Assembly (NCBI RefSeq): GCF_913064665.1
Contig: NZ_CAJYBT010000009.1
Span: 46,610-110,609 of the forward strand
Direction: 5' to 3'
From: an uncultured Thioclava sp.
GTDB taxonomy: Bacteria > Pseudomonadota > Alphaproteobacteria > Rhodobacterales > Rhodobacteraceae
Length of the DNA: 64,000 nt
The position numbers and the translations under genes were made by a program. Position 1 is the first letter of the stretch. Each line of letters begins with the position of its first letter. Of this stretch, positions 33,490 to 42,854 are shown piece after piece. A model generated the notes under the pieces. The model did not search any database and was not told the origin of the DNA. It saw only the letters and a program-made list of their open reading frames with translations.

Positions 33490-34433
33490 GCGTTCTCATC
33501 GACGTTATCCTGCCGGTCTTTCTGGTGCTTGGTTTTGGCTATGTGGTCGCGTGGCGGGGGCTGTTTTCCGAAGCGGCCGTCGATGGGCTGATGCGCTTTG
33601 CGCAGAATTTCGCGGTGCCGGTCTTGCTGGCGCGCTCGATTGCCAATCTTGATCTTGGGCAAAGCTATAACTGGGGCATGATGAGCGCGTTTTATGCCGG
33701 GGCGCTTGTGGCCTTCGCCATCGGGATCGCAGGGGCGCGGGCGATGGGGCGCACCGGGCCGGAAAGCGTCGCCATTGGCTTTGCCTGCCTGTTTTCCAAC
33801 TCGCTGCTGCTGGGTGTGCCGATCACCGAGCGCGCCTATGGCGCCGATGCGCTGTCAGGCAATTTCGCGATCATCTCGATCCATGCGCCGCTGCTGTATA
33901 CTATCGGCATCCTCACGATGGAGGGCGTGCGCAATCACGGCACGGGCGCGGGCCTTGGCCGGGTTGGTATGAACGCGCTGGTGGGGGTGATGCGTACGCC
34001 GCTGGTGATTGGCATCCTGACCGGCTTTGCAATCAAGATCGCGACCACGCTGACGGGCTATCCCCTGCCCCATCCGCTGCGCGAGGCGATGAATATGATG
34101 GCGCAAGCGGCGCTTCCGGCAGCGCTGTTCGGGCTGGGCGGCGTTTTGTATCGCTACCGCCCTGAAGGTGACACCCGTGCCATCGCAATGGTCACCGGGC
34201 TGTCCCTGCTGGTGCATCCCGCGATCACGTATTCGCTGGCGCATTTCGCCTTTCATGTGGATACAAACGCGCTGCGCTCGGCCACGCTGACGGGCGCGAT
34301 GGCACCGGGCGTGAATGCCTATCTGTTTGCCAATATCTATGGGGTTGGGCGACGCGTTGCTGCCTCGGCGGTGCTGATCGCCACGGCGCTGTCGATCCTG
34401 ACGATTTGGGGCTGGCTGGCGATCCTGCCCTAG
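33486..34433 (+). CDS. AEC family (auxin efflux carrier-like) transporter
   Basis: 315-residue inner-membrane protein with about ten hydrophobic segments, beginning IDVILPVFLVLGFGYVVAWRG, the usual AEC opening. FAQNFAVPVLLARSIANLD and MAPGVNAYLFANIYG are family segments around the helix breaks. Transports carboxylates or related anions in studied relatives; substrate unknown here. Its stop overlaps the irr stop by the 4-base palindrome CTAG, so the two genes converge tail to tail. Confidence 0.87.
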   Translation: MSVLIDVILPVFLVLGFGYVVAWRGLFSEAAVDGLMRFAQNFAVPVLLARSIANLDLGQSYNWGMMSAFYAGALVAFAIGIAGARAMGRTGPESVAIGFACLFSNSLLLGVPITERAYGADALSGNFAIISIHAPLLYTIGILTMEGVRNHGTGAGLGRVGMNALVGVMRTPLVIGILTGFAIKIATTLTGYPLPHPLREAMNMMAQAALPAALFGLGGVLYRYRPEGDTRAIAMVTGLSLLVHPAITYSLAHFAFHVDTNALRSATLTGAMAPGVNAYLFANIYGVGRRVAASAVLIATALSILTIWGWLAILP

Positions 34434-34870
34434 GTGGGGCTGCCTTGAGTGCGCCGCACCCGGATCACCACATCCACACGCGTCACCTGTGCCCCTGCGG
34501 GGGCTTTGGGCACGCGGATCAGTTCCAACTCTTCTGCGGGGGCGTCCGAAATCCGGTTCTCGTCTTCCCAGAAGAAATGCGGGTGATCATCCATACGCGT
34601 GTCGAAATAGCTGCGCGAGCCATCAACCGTGATCTCATGCATCAGCCCAGCCTCGCAAAAGGCGCGCAAGGTGTTGTAAATCGTGGCCAATGAGACCCGT
34701 TCGCCCGCGTCACGAGCTGCAGCAAACAGGCTTTCGGCGGTGACATGACGGTTTTCACCATCGCCCACCAAAAGGGCAGCCAATGCCAGACGTTGGCGCG
34801 TCGGGCGCAAGCCTCCTTCGGCCAGCCACGCCCGTCCACGCTCTTGCATTACTGTTATTCTTGCGGGCAT
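34430..34870 (-). CDS. irr: Irr, Fur-family iron-response regulator
   Basis: 146 residues: winged helix with LRPTRQRLALAALLVGDGENRHVTAESLF near residues 20-48, SLATIYNTLRAFCEAGL as the recognition region, then the dimer domain with the HPHFFWEDENR His cluster of Irr. Irr senses haem/iron status and represses or activates iron genes in alphaproteobacteria. Start 34870 chosen for GAGGAGAGG upstream (MPARITVMQERG). Divergent from fabA, the conserved order in Rhodobacterales. Confidence 0.9.
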   Translation of the reverse strand: MPARITVMQERGRAWLAEGGLRPTRQRLALAALLVGDGENRHVTAESLFAAARDAGERVSLATIYNTLRAFCEAGLMHEITVDGSRSYFDTRMDDHPHFFWEDENRISDAPAEELELIRVPKAPAGAQVTRVDVVIRVRRTQGSPT

Positions 34871-35009
34871 TAGACCTCTCCTCAGCCCCAATATGCCCCT
34901 TCGCTAGTAATATTTCAATGGATCCCCCGTGGTGGCCTTGCCCTTGCGCCGATCAGGGCGGCAATGATAGAGGATTGAAAACGCACGGCAGAACCGGGAA
35001 GGAGCACCG

Positions 35010-35519
35010 ATGGCAGGGTTTCCGACAAGCTTCGGGAAAGAAGATCTACTCAAATGCGCCCGCGGCGAGCTATTTGGCCCCGGCAATGCGCAGCTTCCTG
35101 CACCGCCAATGCTGATGATGGATCGCATCACCGAAATCTCGGGTGATGGCGGTTTGCACGGTAAAGGCCATGTGGTCGCCGAGTTCGATATCACCCCCGA
35201 TTTGTGGTTCTTTGACTGCCACTTCCCCGGCAATCCGATCATGCCGGGCTGTCTGGGCCTTGATGGTCTATGGCAGCTGACCGGGTTCAACCTTGGCTGG
35301 CGCGGCTGGCAGGGTCGCGGTTATGCGCTGGGTGTGGGCGAGGTCAAACTGACCGGCATGGTGCGCCCCGATCGCAAGATGCTGACCTATAAAGTTGATT
35401 TTACCAAAGCGATCCAGACGCGCCGCCTGACAATGGGCGTGGCCGATGGCATTGTTGAGGCCGATGGAGACGTGATCTATCAGGTCAAGGATATGAAAGT
35501 CGCGCTCTCGGAAACCTGA
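35010..35519 (+). CDS. fabA: 3-hydroxydecanoyl-ACP dehydratase/isomerase
   Basis: 169 residues, hot-dog fold. Catalytic region [23 protein letters not shown] near residues 68-90 with the His and the Asp. Introduces the cis double bond of unsaturated fatty acids at the C10 stage. First of fabA-fabB-fabI; the divergent irr gene shares its 139-base promoter region. Ribosome site GGGAAGGAG. Confidence 0.96.
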   Translation: MAGFPTSFGKEDLLKCARGELFGPGNAQLPAPPMLMMDRITEISGDGGLHGKGHVVAEFDITPDLWFFDCHFPGNPIMPGCLGLDGLWQLTGFNLGWRGWQGRGYALGVGEVKLTGMVRPDRKMLTYKVDFTKAIQTRRLTMGVADGIVEADGDVIYQVKDMKVALSET

Positions 35520-35547
35520 GCGCTAGAGAGAGAAAATGGAGGGCCGC

Positions 35548-36774
35548 ATGCGCCGTGTCGTCATTACCGGGCTGGGCATCGTCTCGCCCATCGGCAACTC
35601 AGCCGAAGAAGTCACCGCCAGCCTCAAGGCCGGAAAATCGGGCATCACCTTCCAGCCCGAATATGCCGAGCTGGGCTTTCGCAGTCAGGTCGCGGGCGTG
35701 CCCGATATCGATCTGGCCGCCAATATCGACAAGCGCCAGTTGCGCTTTATGGGGCCGACAGCCGCCTATGCCTATATCGCGATGGCGCAGGCGATTGCCG
35801 ATGCTGGTCTTGAGCAATCGGATATCTCCAACGAGCGCACCGGCCTGATCGCAGGCTCGGGCGGTCCGTCCACCTCGAGTTTCTTTGCCGCACACCAGAT
35901 CGTTCAGGAAAAGGGCAGCCCCAAGCGGATCGGCCCGTTCGCGGTCACCAAATGCATGTCCTCGACCGTCTCGGCCTGCCTCGCCACGCCGTTCCAGATC
36001 AAGGGCGTGAACTACTCGATCACCTCGGCCTGCTCGACCTCGGCGCATTGCATCGGCAACGCCTGCGAGCTGATCCAGATGGGCAAGCAGGACATGATCT
36101 TTGCCGGTGGCGGCGAAGAGGTCGACTGGACGCTGTCCTGCCTGTTCGACGCGATGGGCGCGATGTCATCCAAGTATAACGACGCGCCCACCACCGCTGC
36201 GCGCGCCTTCGATGCGACCCGCGACGGGTTCGTGATTGGCGGCGGCGGCGGGATGCTGGTGCTTGAAGAGCTTGAGCACGCCAAAGCACGCGGCGCGAAA
36301 ATCTATGCCGAGATCACCGGTTACGGCGCGACCTCGGATGGCTATGACATGGTTGCCCCGTCCGGCGTGGGCGGTGAGCGGGCGATGAAACTCGCGGCCT
36401 CCACCCTGCCCGAGGGACGCAAGATCACCTATATCAACGCCCATGGCACCTCGACCATGGTCGGCGATGTCGTCGAGGTTGAGGCCGTGCGCCGCGCGCT
36501 TGGCGACGATCACGCGCCGATCAGCTCGACCAAGTCGATGACCGGGCATGCGCTTGGCGCGGCGGGCGCGAATGAGGCGATCTATTCGCTGCTGATGATG
36601 CAGAACGATTTCATTGCGCCCTCGATCAACGTCACCCAGCTGGACCCCGGCATTCGCGAAGGCGAAATCGCCACCAAGCTGGTCGAGAATGTGAGCCATG
36701 ATTCGGTGCTGTCCAACAGCTTTGGCTTTGGTGGCACGAATGCCTCGCTTTTGATGAGCAAATACAAAGACTAA
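35548..36774 (+). CDS. fabB: Beta-ketoacyl-ACP synthase I
   Basis: 408 residues, thiolase fold. Active-site Cys in [17 protein letters not shown], His residues in [11 protein letters not shown] and [11 protein letters not shown], and the final [11 protein letters not shown]. Elongates the unsaturated acyl chain made by FabA. Start 35548 ([10 protein letters not shown]) has GGAGGG directly upstream; the ATG at 35536 would include the ribosome site in the coding region. Confidence 0.95.
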   Translation: MRRVVITGLGIVSPIGNSAEEVTASLKAGKSGITFQPEYAELGFRSQVAGVPDIDLAANIDKRQLRFMGPTAAYAYIAMAQAIADAGLEQSDISNERTGLIAGSGGPSTSSFFAAHQIVQEKGSPKRIGPFAVTKCMSSTVSACLATPFQIKGVNYSITSACSTSAHCIGNACELIQMGKQDMIFAGGGEEVDWTLSCLFDAMGAMSSKYNDAPTTAARAFDATRDGFVIGGGGGMLVLEELEHAKARGAKIYAEITGYGATSDGYDMVAPSGVGGERAMKLAASTLPEGRKITYINAHGTSTMVGDVVEVEAVRRALGDDHAPISSTKSMTGHALGAAGANEAIYSLLMMQNDFIAPSINVTQLDPGIREGEIATKLVENVSHDSVLSNSFGFGGTNASLLMSKYKD

Positions 36775-36800
36775 ATCTAAAAATCTCGGCGAGGACGGAC

Positions 36801-37589
36801 ATGGCAGATCTGATGAAGGGCAAGCGCGGCCTCGTGATGGGCGTCGCCAATGAGCGCTCGATTGCGTGGGGCATCGCCAAGGCTTTGGCCGATGAGGGCG
36901 CGGAACTGGCGTTTTCCTATCAGGGCGAGGCGTTTGGCAAGCGGGTCGAACCGCTTGCCGCCAGCGTCGGGGCCAGTCTGCTCGTCGATGTCGATGTGAA
37001 TGACGACGCCTCGATGGATGCGGCTTTTGCGCGGCTCAAGGACGAATGGGGCAGCCTTGATTTCGTGATCCACGCCATCGCATTCTCCGACAAGACCGAG
37101 CTGGCGGGCCGCATCATCGACACCTCGCGCGACAACTTTAAGAACTCGCTCACGATTTCCTGTTATAGCTTCATCGACGTGGCCAAGCGGGCCAGCGAAT
37201 TGATGAATGACGGCGGCTCGATGATCACGCTGACCTATATGGGCTCGCAGCGCGTGACGCCGTTCTACAACGTGATGGGCGTGGCCAAGGCAGCGCTGGA
37301 ATCAGCCGTGCGCTATCTCGCCGCCGATCTGGGGCCTGACGGCATTCGCGTGAACGCGATCTCGCCCGGTCCGATGAAAACACTGGCCGGCGCCGCGATT
37401 GGCGGGGCGCGCAAGACCTTCCGCCATACCGAAGCCAACGCACCCTTGCGCCACAACGCCACGCTTGAGGCCATCGGGGGCACCGCCGTCTATCTGTGCT
37501 CAGATTACGGCGCGTGCACCAGTGGCGAGATCATCTCGGTCGATAGCGGCTATCACGTCATGGGCATGCCCGCCGCCGATAACCTCTAG
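36801..37589 (+). CDS. fabI: Enoyl-ACP reductase (NADH)
   Basis: 262 residues, short-chain dehydrogenase superfamily. GVANERSIAWGIAKAL nucleotide motif near residue 13, LTYMGSQRVTPFYNVMGVAKAALE with the catalytic Tyr and Lys (Y-x6-K as in FabI), and ISPGPMKTLAGAAIG. Catalyses the last reduction in each elongation round. 26 bases after fabB; a GC-rich inverted repeat (GCGCGCC/GGCGCGC) follows its stop. Confidence 0.95.
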   Translation: MADLMKGKRGLVMGVANERSIAWGIAKALADEGAELAFSYQGEAFGKRVEPLAASVGASLLVDVDVNDDASMDAAFARLKDEWGSLDFVIHAIAFSDKTELAGRIIDTSRDNFKNSLTISCYSFIDVAKRASELMNDGGSMITLTYMGSQRVTPFYNVMGVAKAALESAVRYLAADLGPDGIRVNAISPGPMKTLAGAAIGGARKTFRHTEANAPLRHNATLEAIGGTAVYLCSDYGACTSGEIISVDSGYHVMGMPAADNL

Positions 37590-37638
37590 GCGCGCCTCGG
37601 TTCGGCGCGCTAGACTGCTGCGCAAGGGAGGACCATCC

Positions 37639-38310
37639 ATGTCCATTCAGCTATGTGTTTTCGATGCTTACGGCACGCTTTTTGACGTCGACGCCGCCGC
37701 GCGCGATCTGGCGATAGAAGAGCCGCGCCTGCACGCGATCTGGCCGAGACTGGCCGCTGATTGGCGGCGCAAGCAGTTGGAATATAGCTGGCTGCGCGAG
37801 ATCATGGGCGAGTATGTCGATTTCTGGCAACTCACCCGCGACGGGCTGGATTGGGCGATGGAGGCACAGGGGCTGAATGACCCCGATCTGGCAGACCGGT
37901 TGATGGCGCTCTATCGCGCATTGCCCGCCTTCCCCGAAGTCCCCGAGATGCTGGACGCGCTGCACCATCGCGGTGTCGGGCGCGCGATCTTGTCCAATGG
38001 CGCGCCAGATATGCTGGAATCTGCGGTGCAGGCGGCCGGGATTGGGCATCTGCTTGATGAGGTGATCTCGATCCACGATCTTGGCCAATACAAACCCGCA
38101 GGCGCGGTCTACGCGCTGGTGGCCAAACAGATGGGCGTCGCCCCTGAACAGACCGTGTTTGTGTCCTCCAACGGCTGGGATGCGGCGGGCGCGGCCAAGG
38201 CGGGATTTCGCGTACTGTGGGTCAATCGTGCGGGCGCGCCGGTTGAACGGCTGCCCTATAAACCCGCCGCCATCCTAAGCGATCTGCGCGCCGTGCCCGA
38301 CAAGCTTTGA
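37639..38310 (+). CDS. HAD-family haloacid dehalogenase type II
   Basis: 223 residues from ATG 37639 (GGGAGGACC upstream). HAD motif I FDAYGTLFDVDAAA with the nucleophile Asp at residue 9; motif II ILSNGAPDML; motif III Lys in LGQYKPAGAVYALVA; motif IV SSNGWDAAGAAKAGF. The length and the FDAYGTLFDV opening match L-2-haloacid dehalogenases, but substrate-level identification is not possible from sequence. Not part of the fab operon by function, though the same strand. Confidence 0.88.
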   Translation: MSIQLCVFDAYGTLFDVDAAARDLAIEEPRLHAIWPRLAADWRRKQLEYSWLREIMGEYVDFWQLTRDGLDWAMEAQGLNDPDLADRLMALYRALPAFPEVPEMLDALHHRGVGRAILSNGAPDMLESAVQAAGIGHLLDEVISIHDLGQYKPAGAVYALVAKQMGVAPEQTVFVSSNGWDAAGAAKAGFRVLWVNRAGAPVERLPYKPAAILSDLRAVPDKL

Positions 38311-38313
38311 CGC

Positions 38314-38910
38314 CTAGCGGTCGTCTTTCATCTGGCGCAGCGCATTGCGCAGCCGCACAGTCTGCGCATTGAACGCCTCCGGGTCGCCGTAATCGACGAA
38401 ATCGAGATAGCGCGCATGTTGGCCGTGCAACCGACGCGCATGTTTGATCGGGCACCAGAATTGCTCGGTGCGCGCGGCCACCTCACTCACATAGCTCAGC
38501 AGCCCGTTGCCATAGCCGCAATAAACACAGTTCAGCTTTTGTAACGCATTCAGATAGGCCAGATGCTGGCGGTCGATCGCAATGTGATCGGCGCGTTTGA
38601 CCTTGGCGATGCGATAGATCGGGAAACAGATCGCCTGATAGATCGTGATGAAAATATCCAGTACAATGAAGGGGATGATCAGCGAATAGATCACCGGAGA
38701 TGTCAGCACCACCATCGGGCGCGTGCGCTTAAGGAAGATCCACAGATTCACCCGAGCGCGCCGCTGCGCCTCACGCGCGCTTTGCTCGAACACCACGCGG
38801 TTATGTTCCAGCCGATAGGCCATCGCAGCGCGGCGCGTCGCCCATTCCGCCTCGATTTCCTCTTCGATCGCGTTCAGTTTTTCGTGCAATTTTTCGAGTG
38901 TTTCGGGCAT
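38314..38910 (-). CDS. Conserved membrane protein with paired CxxC-like motifs, unknown function
   Basis: 198 residues. The N-terminal 60 residues are helical and charged (LEKLHEKLNAIEEEIEAEW), followed by two hydrophobic segments (PMVVLTSPVIYSLIIPFIVL and IFITIYQAICFPIY). The soluble C-terminal part has LNCVYCGYGNGLLSYVSEVAARTEQFWCPIKHAR: a CxxC pair plus a third Cys with nearby His, which looks like a metal or Fe-S site at the membrane. I recall similar CVYC-YxNG proteins in other proteobacteria but no assigned role. Converges with the HAD gene. Confidence 0.7.
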   Translation of the reverse strand: MPETLEKLHEKLNAIEEEIEAEWATRRAAMAYRLEHNRVVFEQSAREAQRRARVNLWIFLKRTRPMVVLTSPVIYSLIIPFIVLDIFITIYQAICFPIYRIAKVKRADHIAIDRQHLAYLNALQKLNCVYCGYGNGLLSYVSEVAARTEQFWCPIKHARRLHGQHARYLDFVDYGDPEAFNAQTVRLRNALRQMKDDR

Positions 38911-38970
38911 GACGCTCTCCTTTGAACGCAGTATGATCCGAGCAGCCGCAGCAATCCAGAGGAGACCGCC

Positions 38971-39792
38971 ATGAAGTTCTTCACCGCCGATGACGGGGCG
39001 AAACTAGCCTATCTCGATGAGGGCGCGGGCGTGCCGGTTCTGGCCTTGTCGGGTCTGACGCGCACGGTGCAGGATTTCGACTATGTGGCGCCTCATCTCG
39101 ACGGCATCCGTTTGATTCGCATGGATTATCGCGGGCGCGGGCACAGCGCGTGGACCGGACAGGAAAGCTATAACGTGCCACGCGAAGGGACGGATGCGCT
39201 GCAACTTCTTGACCATCTTGGGCTGGACAAGGCCGCGATCTTGGGCACCTCGCGTGGCGGGCTGATCGGGATGTATCTGGCGGCTACGGCGAAAGATCGG
39301 CTGATCGGGCTCGCGCTCAACGATGTGGGCCCGGCGCTGAACACGGACGGGCTGAACAAGATTTTCGACTATATCGGACGCAATCCGGCAGCCAAAACCC
39401 ATGCCGAAATGGCTGCAAAACTGCCCGCCGCGATGACGGGCTTTGCCAATGTACCCGAGGGCCGCTGGCTAAGCGAAAGCCAGCACCACTACACCGAGAC
39501 CGAGGCGGGGCTGAAAATCAACTACGATCCCGCCCTGCGCGAGGCATTTCTGGCGGCCTTCAAAGGTGGCGTGGCCGAGGTTTGGCCGCTGTTTGACGCA
39601 ACCGAAGGCCTGCCGCTGGCGCTGATCCACGGTGCGAATTCCGATCTGCTGAGCGAGGCCACGGCGCAGGAAATGCGCGCACGTCGCCCCGACATGATCT
39701 ACACATCGGTGCCCGACCGCGCCCATATCCCGTTCCTCGACGAGCCCCAATCGCTGGCGTCCCTGCGGGCGTGGATCACCAAACTGCCCTGA
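38971..39792 (+). CDS. Alpha/beta hydrolase
   Basis: 273 residues. Oxyanion region ALSGLTRTVQDFD, RMDYRGRGHS, nucleophile elbow LGTSRGGLIGMY (G-x-S-x-G with Ser near residue 95), an acid in LIHGANSDLLSE, and the catalytic His in PDRAHIPFLDEP near the C-terminus. Cap domain in between. Cytosolic; substrate unknown. Ribosome site GAGGAGACCGCC. The EamA gene starts 10 bases later. Confidence 0.87.
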   Translation: MKFFTADDGAKLAYLDEGAGVPVLALSGLTRTVQDFDYVAPHLDGIRLIRMDYRGRGHSAWTGQESYNVPREGTDALQLLDHLGLDKAAILGTSRGGLIGMYLAATAKDRLIGLALNDVGPALNTDGLNKIFDYIGRNPAAKTHAEMAAKLPAAMTGFANVPEGRWLSESQHHYTETEAGLKINYDPALREAFLAAFKGGVAEVWPLFDATEGLPLALIHGANSDLLSEATAQEMRARRPDMIYTSVPDRAHIPFLDEPQSLASLRAWITKLP

Positions 39793-39802
39793 TGTCTTAC
39801 GC

Positions 39803-40699
39803 ATGAACGAAGCCCGCATCACCCTGATCGCCAGCGCGATCACCCTTGCGACCGGCGTAATCTGGGGCCTCTATTGGCTGCCCGTGCGCGCTTTGGCCGA
39901 TCACGGTTTCGCAGGTGCCTGGGGCAGTTTGGTGATCACGCTGGGCGCGCTGATCGTGCTGGCGCCTATCGCCTATGCGCGCCGCCACACCATCGTGCGT
40001 AGTTCCAAATTTGGCCTGTTTTCCATTGCCTTGGGCGGCGCGGCCTTCGCGCTATATTCAATCGGGTTTCTTTATGGCCGGGTCGCACTGATCATCCTTT
40101 TATGGTGCCTCACCCCGGTCTGGAGCACGCTGATCGCGCGCTTCATCATGGGCTGGCCAACCCCGCGGCTGCGCATCGTGGCGATGATCGTGGGGATTGG
40201 CGGGCTTGCGCTAATGCTGGGTGCGGGGGGCGGATTGCCGTTGCCGCGAAACTTGGGCGAATGGATGTCGCTGCTCGGGGGCTTTTTGTGGTCGATCTCA
40301 ACCACCGGCATGCGCGCGAAATCCACTCTGCAACCGGGGCCTGCCGCCTTTGTTTTTGCGCTTGGCGCGGTCCTCGCCTGCGCGCTGCTCGCGCCGATCT
40401 TGCAGCCCATACCCAGCACGTTTGAGCCACGCGCGCTGCTTGCGCCTCTCGCCCTTGCGCTTTTCACCGGAGCGCTGTGGTGGGGGCTGTCGCTCGCGGC
40501 CTTGATGTGGGCCACGGTGCGCATTGATCCCGCGCGCGTGGGCATCTTGATGATGACCGAGGTGGTGGTGGGGGCCGCCTCGGCTGCGGCCCTTGCCCAT
40601 GAAACGCTTTCACCCCTTGAACTCGCGGGCGGCACGCTGGTTCTGGCGGCCGGTGTGCTGGAACTCTGGCCCGTCAAACCCGCCCGCGCCCCGGCGTGA
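39803..40699 (+). CDS. EamA/DMT superfamily transporter
   Basis: 298-residue inner-membrane protein with about ten hydrophobic segments in two EamA repeats; the second begins LARNLGEWMSLLGGFLWSIST-like at residue 150 and ends EVVVGAASAAALAHETLSPLE, the family signature. Probably exports metabolites; substrate unknown. It ends at a bidirectional terminator shared with efp. Confidence 0.87.
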   Translation: MNEARITLIASAITLATGVIWGLYWLPVRALADHGFAGAWGSLVITLGALIVLAPIAYARRHTIVRSSKFGLFSIALGGAAFALYSIGFLYGRVALIILLWCLTPVWSTLIARFIMGWPTPRLRIVAMIVGIGGLALMLGAGGGLPLPRNLGEWMSLLGGFLWSISTTGMRAKSTLQPGPAAFVFALGAVLACALLAPILQPIPSTFEPRALLAPLALALFTGALWWGLSLAALMWATVRIDPARVGILMMTEVVVGAASAAALAHETLSPLELAGGTLVLAAGVLELWPVKPARAPA

Positions 40700-40707
40700 G
40701 CGCATAG

Positions 40708-40733
40708 AAAAGGCGCCCCGAGAGGCGCCTTTT
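40708..40733. terminator. Bidirectional terminator between the EamA gene and efp
   Basis: Arms AGGCGCC / GGCGCCT with loop CCGAGA, flanked by AAA on the left and TTT on the right, between two convergent genes. Reads as a factor-independent terminator on both strands. Confidence 0.88.
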
Positions 40734-40755
40734 GCGTGCAACCGTGGCGACAGAA

Positions 40756-41325
40756 TCAATCCTTGGCGCGCTCTACATAGGTGCTGTCGTCGGTGTTGAT
40801 CACGATGCGCGTGCCCGCGCCGATATGGGGGGGCACCATGACGCGGATACCACCGGTGCAGGTCGAAGGCTTATAGCTTGATGACGCGGTCTGCCCCTTG
40901 ACGACCGGCTCGGTTTCCTCAACCTCAACGGTCACTTTCTGGGGCAGTTCGATTGCAATCGCAGCCCCTTGGAACGTCTTGAGATAAACCCGGAGACCAT
41001 CGCGCAAGAACACCTTGGAATCGCCAATCACGTCCTCTTGGACCGCAATCTGCTCATAGGTGTTGGGGTCCATGAAGTGATAGCCCTCGCCATCCTCATA
41101 GAGGAAATCATACTCGTCATCCTCGACATGAGCGCGCTCGACCTGCTCGGTGGTGCGCCAGCGTTCAGACACTTTGGTGCCGTCGGAAATGCGGCGCATA
41201 TCGACCTGCGTCACTGGCGTTCCCTTGCCGGGATGGATGTTTTGGGCCGTGATCACGACATACAGCTTGTCGTCGATTTCAAGCACATTGCCCTTGCGGA
41301 CCGAAGACGCGATGACTTTGACCAT
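40756..41325 (-). CDS. efp: Translation elongation factor P
   Basis: 189 residues from ATG 41325 (AAGGGAT upstream). Three OB-like domains; the tip loop [16 protein letters not shown] carries the Lys (PGKG) modified in [19 protein letters not shown] and [12 protein letters not shown] are family segments. Relieves ribosome stalling at polyproline. The Lys and the divergent epmA gene indicate the lysylation branch of EF-P activation. Confidence 0.94.
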   Translation of the reverse strand: MVKVIASSVRKGNVLEIDDKLYVVITAQNIHPGKGTPVTQVDMRRISDGTKVSERWRTTEQVERAHVEDDEYDFLYEDGEGYHFMDPNTYEQIAVQEDVIGDSKVFLRDGLRVYLKTFQGAAIAIELPQKVTVEVEETEPVVKGQTASSSYKPSTCTGGIRVMVPPHIGAGTRIVINTDDSTYVERAKD

Positions 41326-41424
41326 GGGATATCCCTTGTGAATTCGCAAAAAACAGGCTCTGGCGCCCGGATTGCTGAGCGCCTAAACCATTTGAACCCG
41401 GATTTCCAGCCTGAAAGCCACGCT

Positions 41425-42456
41425 ATGCCCCGCCCCTTCTGGCATCCTGACCGCCATGCCGACCGCCGCCCCGCGCTGCTTGCGCGCAATCGCATTCAAT
41501 CAGCGATCCGCGGCTGGCTCGCCGATGAGGGCTTTCTTGAGGTCGACCCGTGCGCGCTGCAAATCAGCCCCGGCAATGAGGCGCATCTGCACGCCTTCTC
41601 CACCCAAGCCATCGGCAATGACGGGCATCCGCAGACTATGTATCTGCACACCTCGCCCGAGTTTGCGATGAAAAAGCTGCTCGCGGCGGGCGAAACCCGG
41701 ATCGCGACCTTCTCCCATGTCTGGCGCAACCGCGAGCGCGGGCCGCGCCACAGCCCCGAATTCACCATGCTGGAATGGTACCGCGCGGGCGAGGATTACA
41801 CCGTCCTGATGCGCGATTGCGCCACGATCCTGCAACTGGCGGCGCAGGCGGCGGGGGCCACCCTGCTTCGCCATAACGGCGTTGACTGCGACCCGTTCGC
41901 TTTGCCCGAGCGACTCTCGGTGGCCGAGGCATTTGCGCGTTTTGCCGGAATCGATCTGCTGGCAACCTGCGACGGGGCGGCAACCGATGCCGAGGCCCTG
42001 CGCGCGCAATGTGCGGACGCAGGCTTTGGCGTGGCGGATGACGACAGCTGGTCGGATATGGTCTCAAAGCTGCTGGTCGCCAAGGTCGAGCCGCATCTGG
42101 GCCATGGTCGTGCGACAATCCTCGATCGCTACCCGCTGGCCGAAGCCGCACTCGCCCGCCCCACCCCCGACGATCCGCGTCTTGCCGAGCGGTTTGAGCT
42201 ATACGCTTGCGGGGTCGAGCTGGCGAACGGCTTTGGCGAGCTGACCGACGCGTCCGAGCAACGCCGCCGTTTCAGCGCCGATATGGACCTCAAAGAACAG
42301 CTTTACGGCGAGCGTTATCCGTTGGACGAAGACTTCCTCGCCGCACTTGACCTGATGCCCCCGGCTTCGGGGATTGCGCTGGGGTTTGACCGGCTGGTGA
42401 TGCTGGCCACCGGCGCGCCCAAGATCGACGACGTGATCTGGGTGCCGGTGGGCTGA
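41425..42456 (+). CDS. epmA: EF-P lysine ligase (GenX/PoxA type)
   Basis: 343 residues, resembling the catalytic core of class II lysyl-tRNA synthetase without the anticodon domain. Motif 2 FSHVWRNRERGPRHSPEFTMLEWY near residues 94-117, and the C-terminal GIALGFDRLVMLATG as motif 3. ANGFGELTDASEQRRRF is characteristic of EpmA. Start 41425 (MPRPFWHPDR); the longer ORF is antisense to efp. Attaches (R)-beta-lysine or lysine to EF-P. No epmB aminomutase gene is adjacent. Confidence 0.93.
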   Translation: MPRPFWHPDRHADRRPALLARNRIQSAIRGWLADEGFLEVDPCALQISPGNEAHLHAFSTQAIGNDGHPQTMYLHTSPEFAMKKLLAAGETRIATFSHVWRNRERGPRHSPEFTMLEWYRAGEDYTVLMRDCATILQLAAQAAGATLLRHNGVDCDPFALPERLSVAEAFARFAGIDLLATCDGAATDAEALRAQCADAGFGVADDDSWSDMVSKLLVAKVEPHLGHGRATILDRYPLAEAALARPTPDDPRLAERFELYACGVELANGFGELTDASEQRRRFSADMDLKEQLYGERYPLDEDFLAALDLMPPASGIALGFDRLVMLATGAPKIDDVIWVPVG

Positions 42457-42460
42457 GGCG

Positions 42461-42838
42461 CTACTTGCTTTGCGCGGCATGTTCCTTAAGGACGGCCAGC
42501 GACACTTCGCGCAGCGCATCACGATGGGTCGAGGCAAGCATGACCTTGGGCGCGCAGCCCTCAAGCGCCGCATCGGCAAACCGCGCCGCGCACAAACACC
42601 AGCAATCGCCCGGTTTGAGTCCGCCAAACCCGTATTCAGGGCGCGGCGTGCTCAGGTCATTGCCGACATATTTCGACCAAGCCAGAAATTCGGCCGTCAT
42701 CAGCGCGCAGACCGTGTGAGAGCCCGCATCCTCCCAGCAGGTGTTACAACTGCCATCGCGGAAAAAACCGGTCATCGGGCGCTTGGAGCAAGGCTGCAAC
42801 GCCTCGCCCAGCACATTCACCGCTTCATACATCTGCAT
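42461..42838 (-). CDS. DUF2237 family protein
   Basis: 125 residues starting MQMYEAVNVLGEALQPCS with GGGAG upstream. Family pattern: NVLGEALQPCS near the N-terminus, TGFFRDGSCNTCWEDAGSHTVCA, EFLAWSKYVGNDLSTPRPEYGF, GDCWCLCAARFADA. Many conserved Cys and Asp/Arg suggest a ligand or metal site; function unknown. Stop 4 bases from the epmA stop, convergent. Confidence 0.87.
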   Translation of the reverse strand: MQMYEAVNVLGEALQPCSKRPMTGFFRDGSCNTCWEDAGSHTVCALMTAEFLAWSKYVGNDLSTPRPEYGFGGLKPGDCWCLCAARFADAALEGCAPKVMLASTHRDALREVSLAVLKEHAAQSK

Positions 42839-42854
42839 CGCGCATCGCTCCCTT

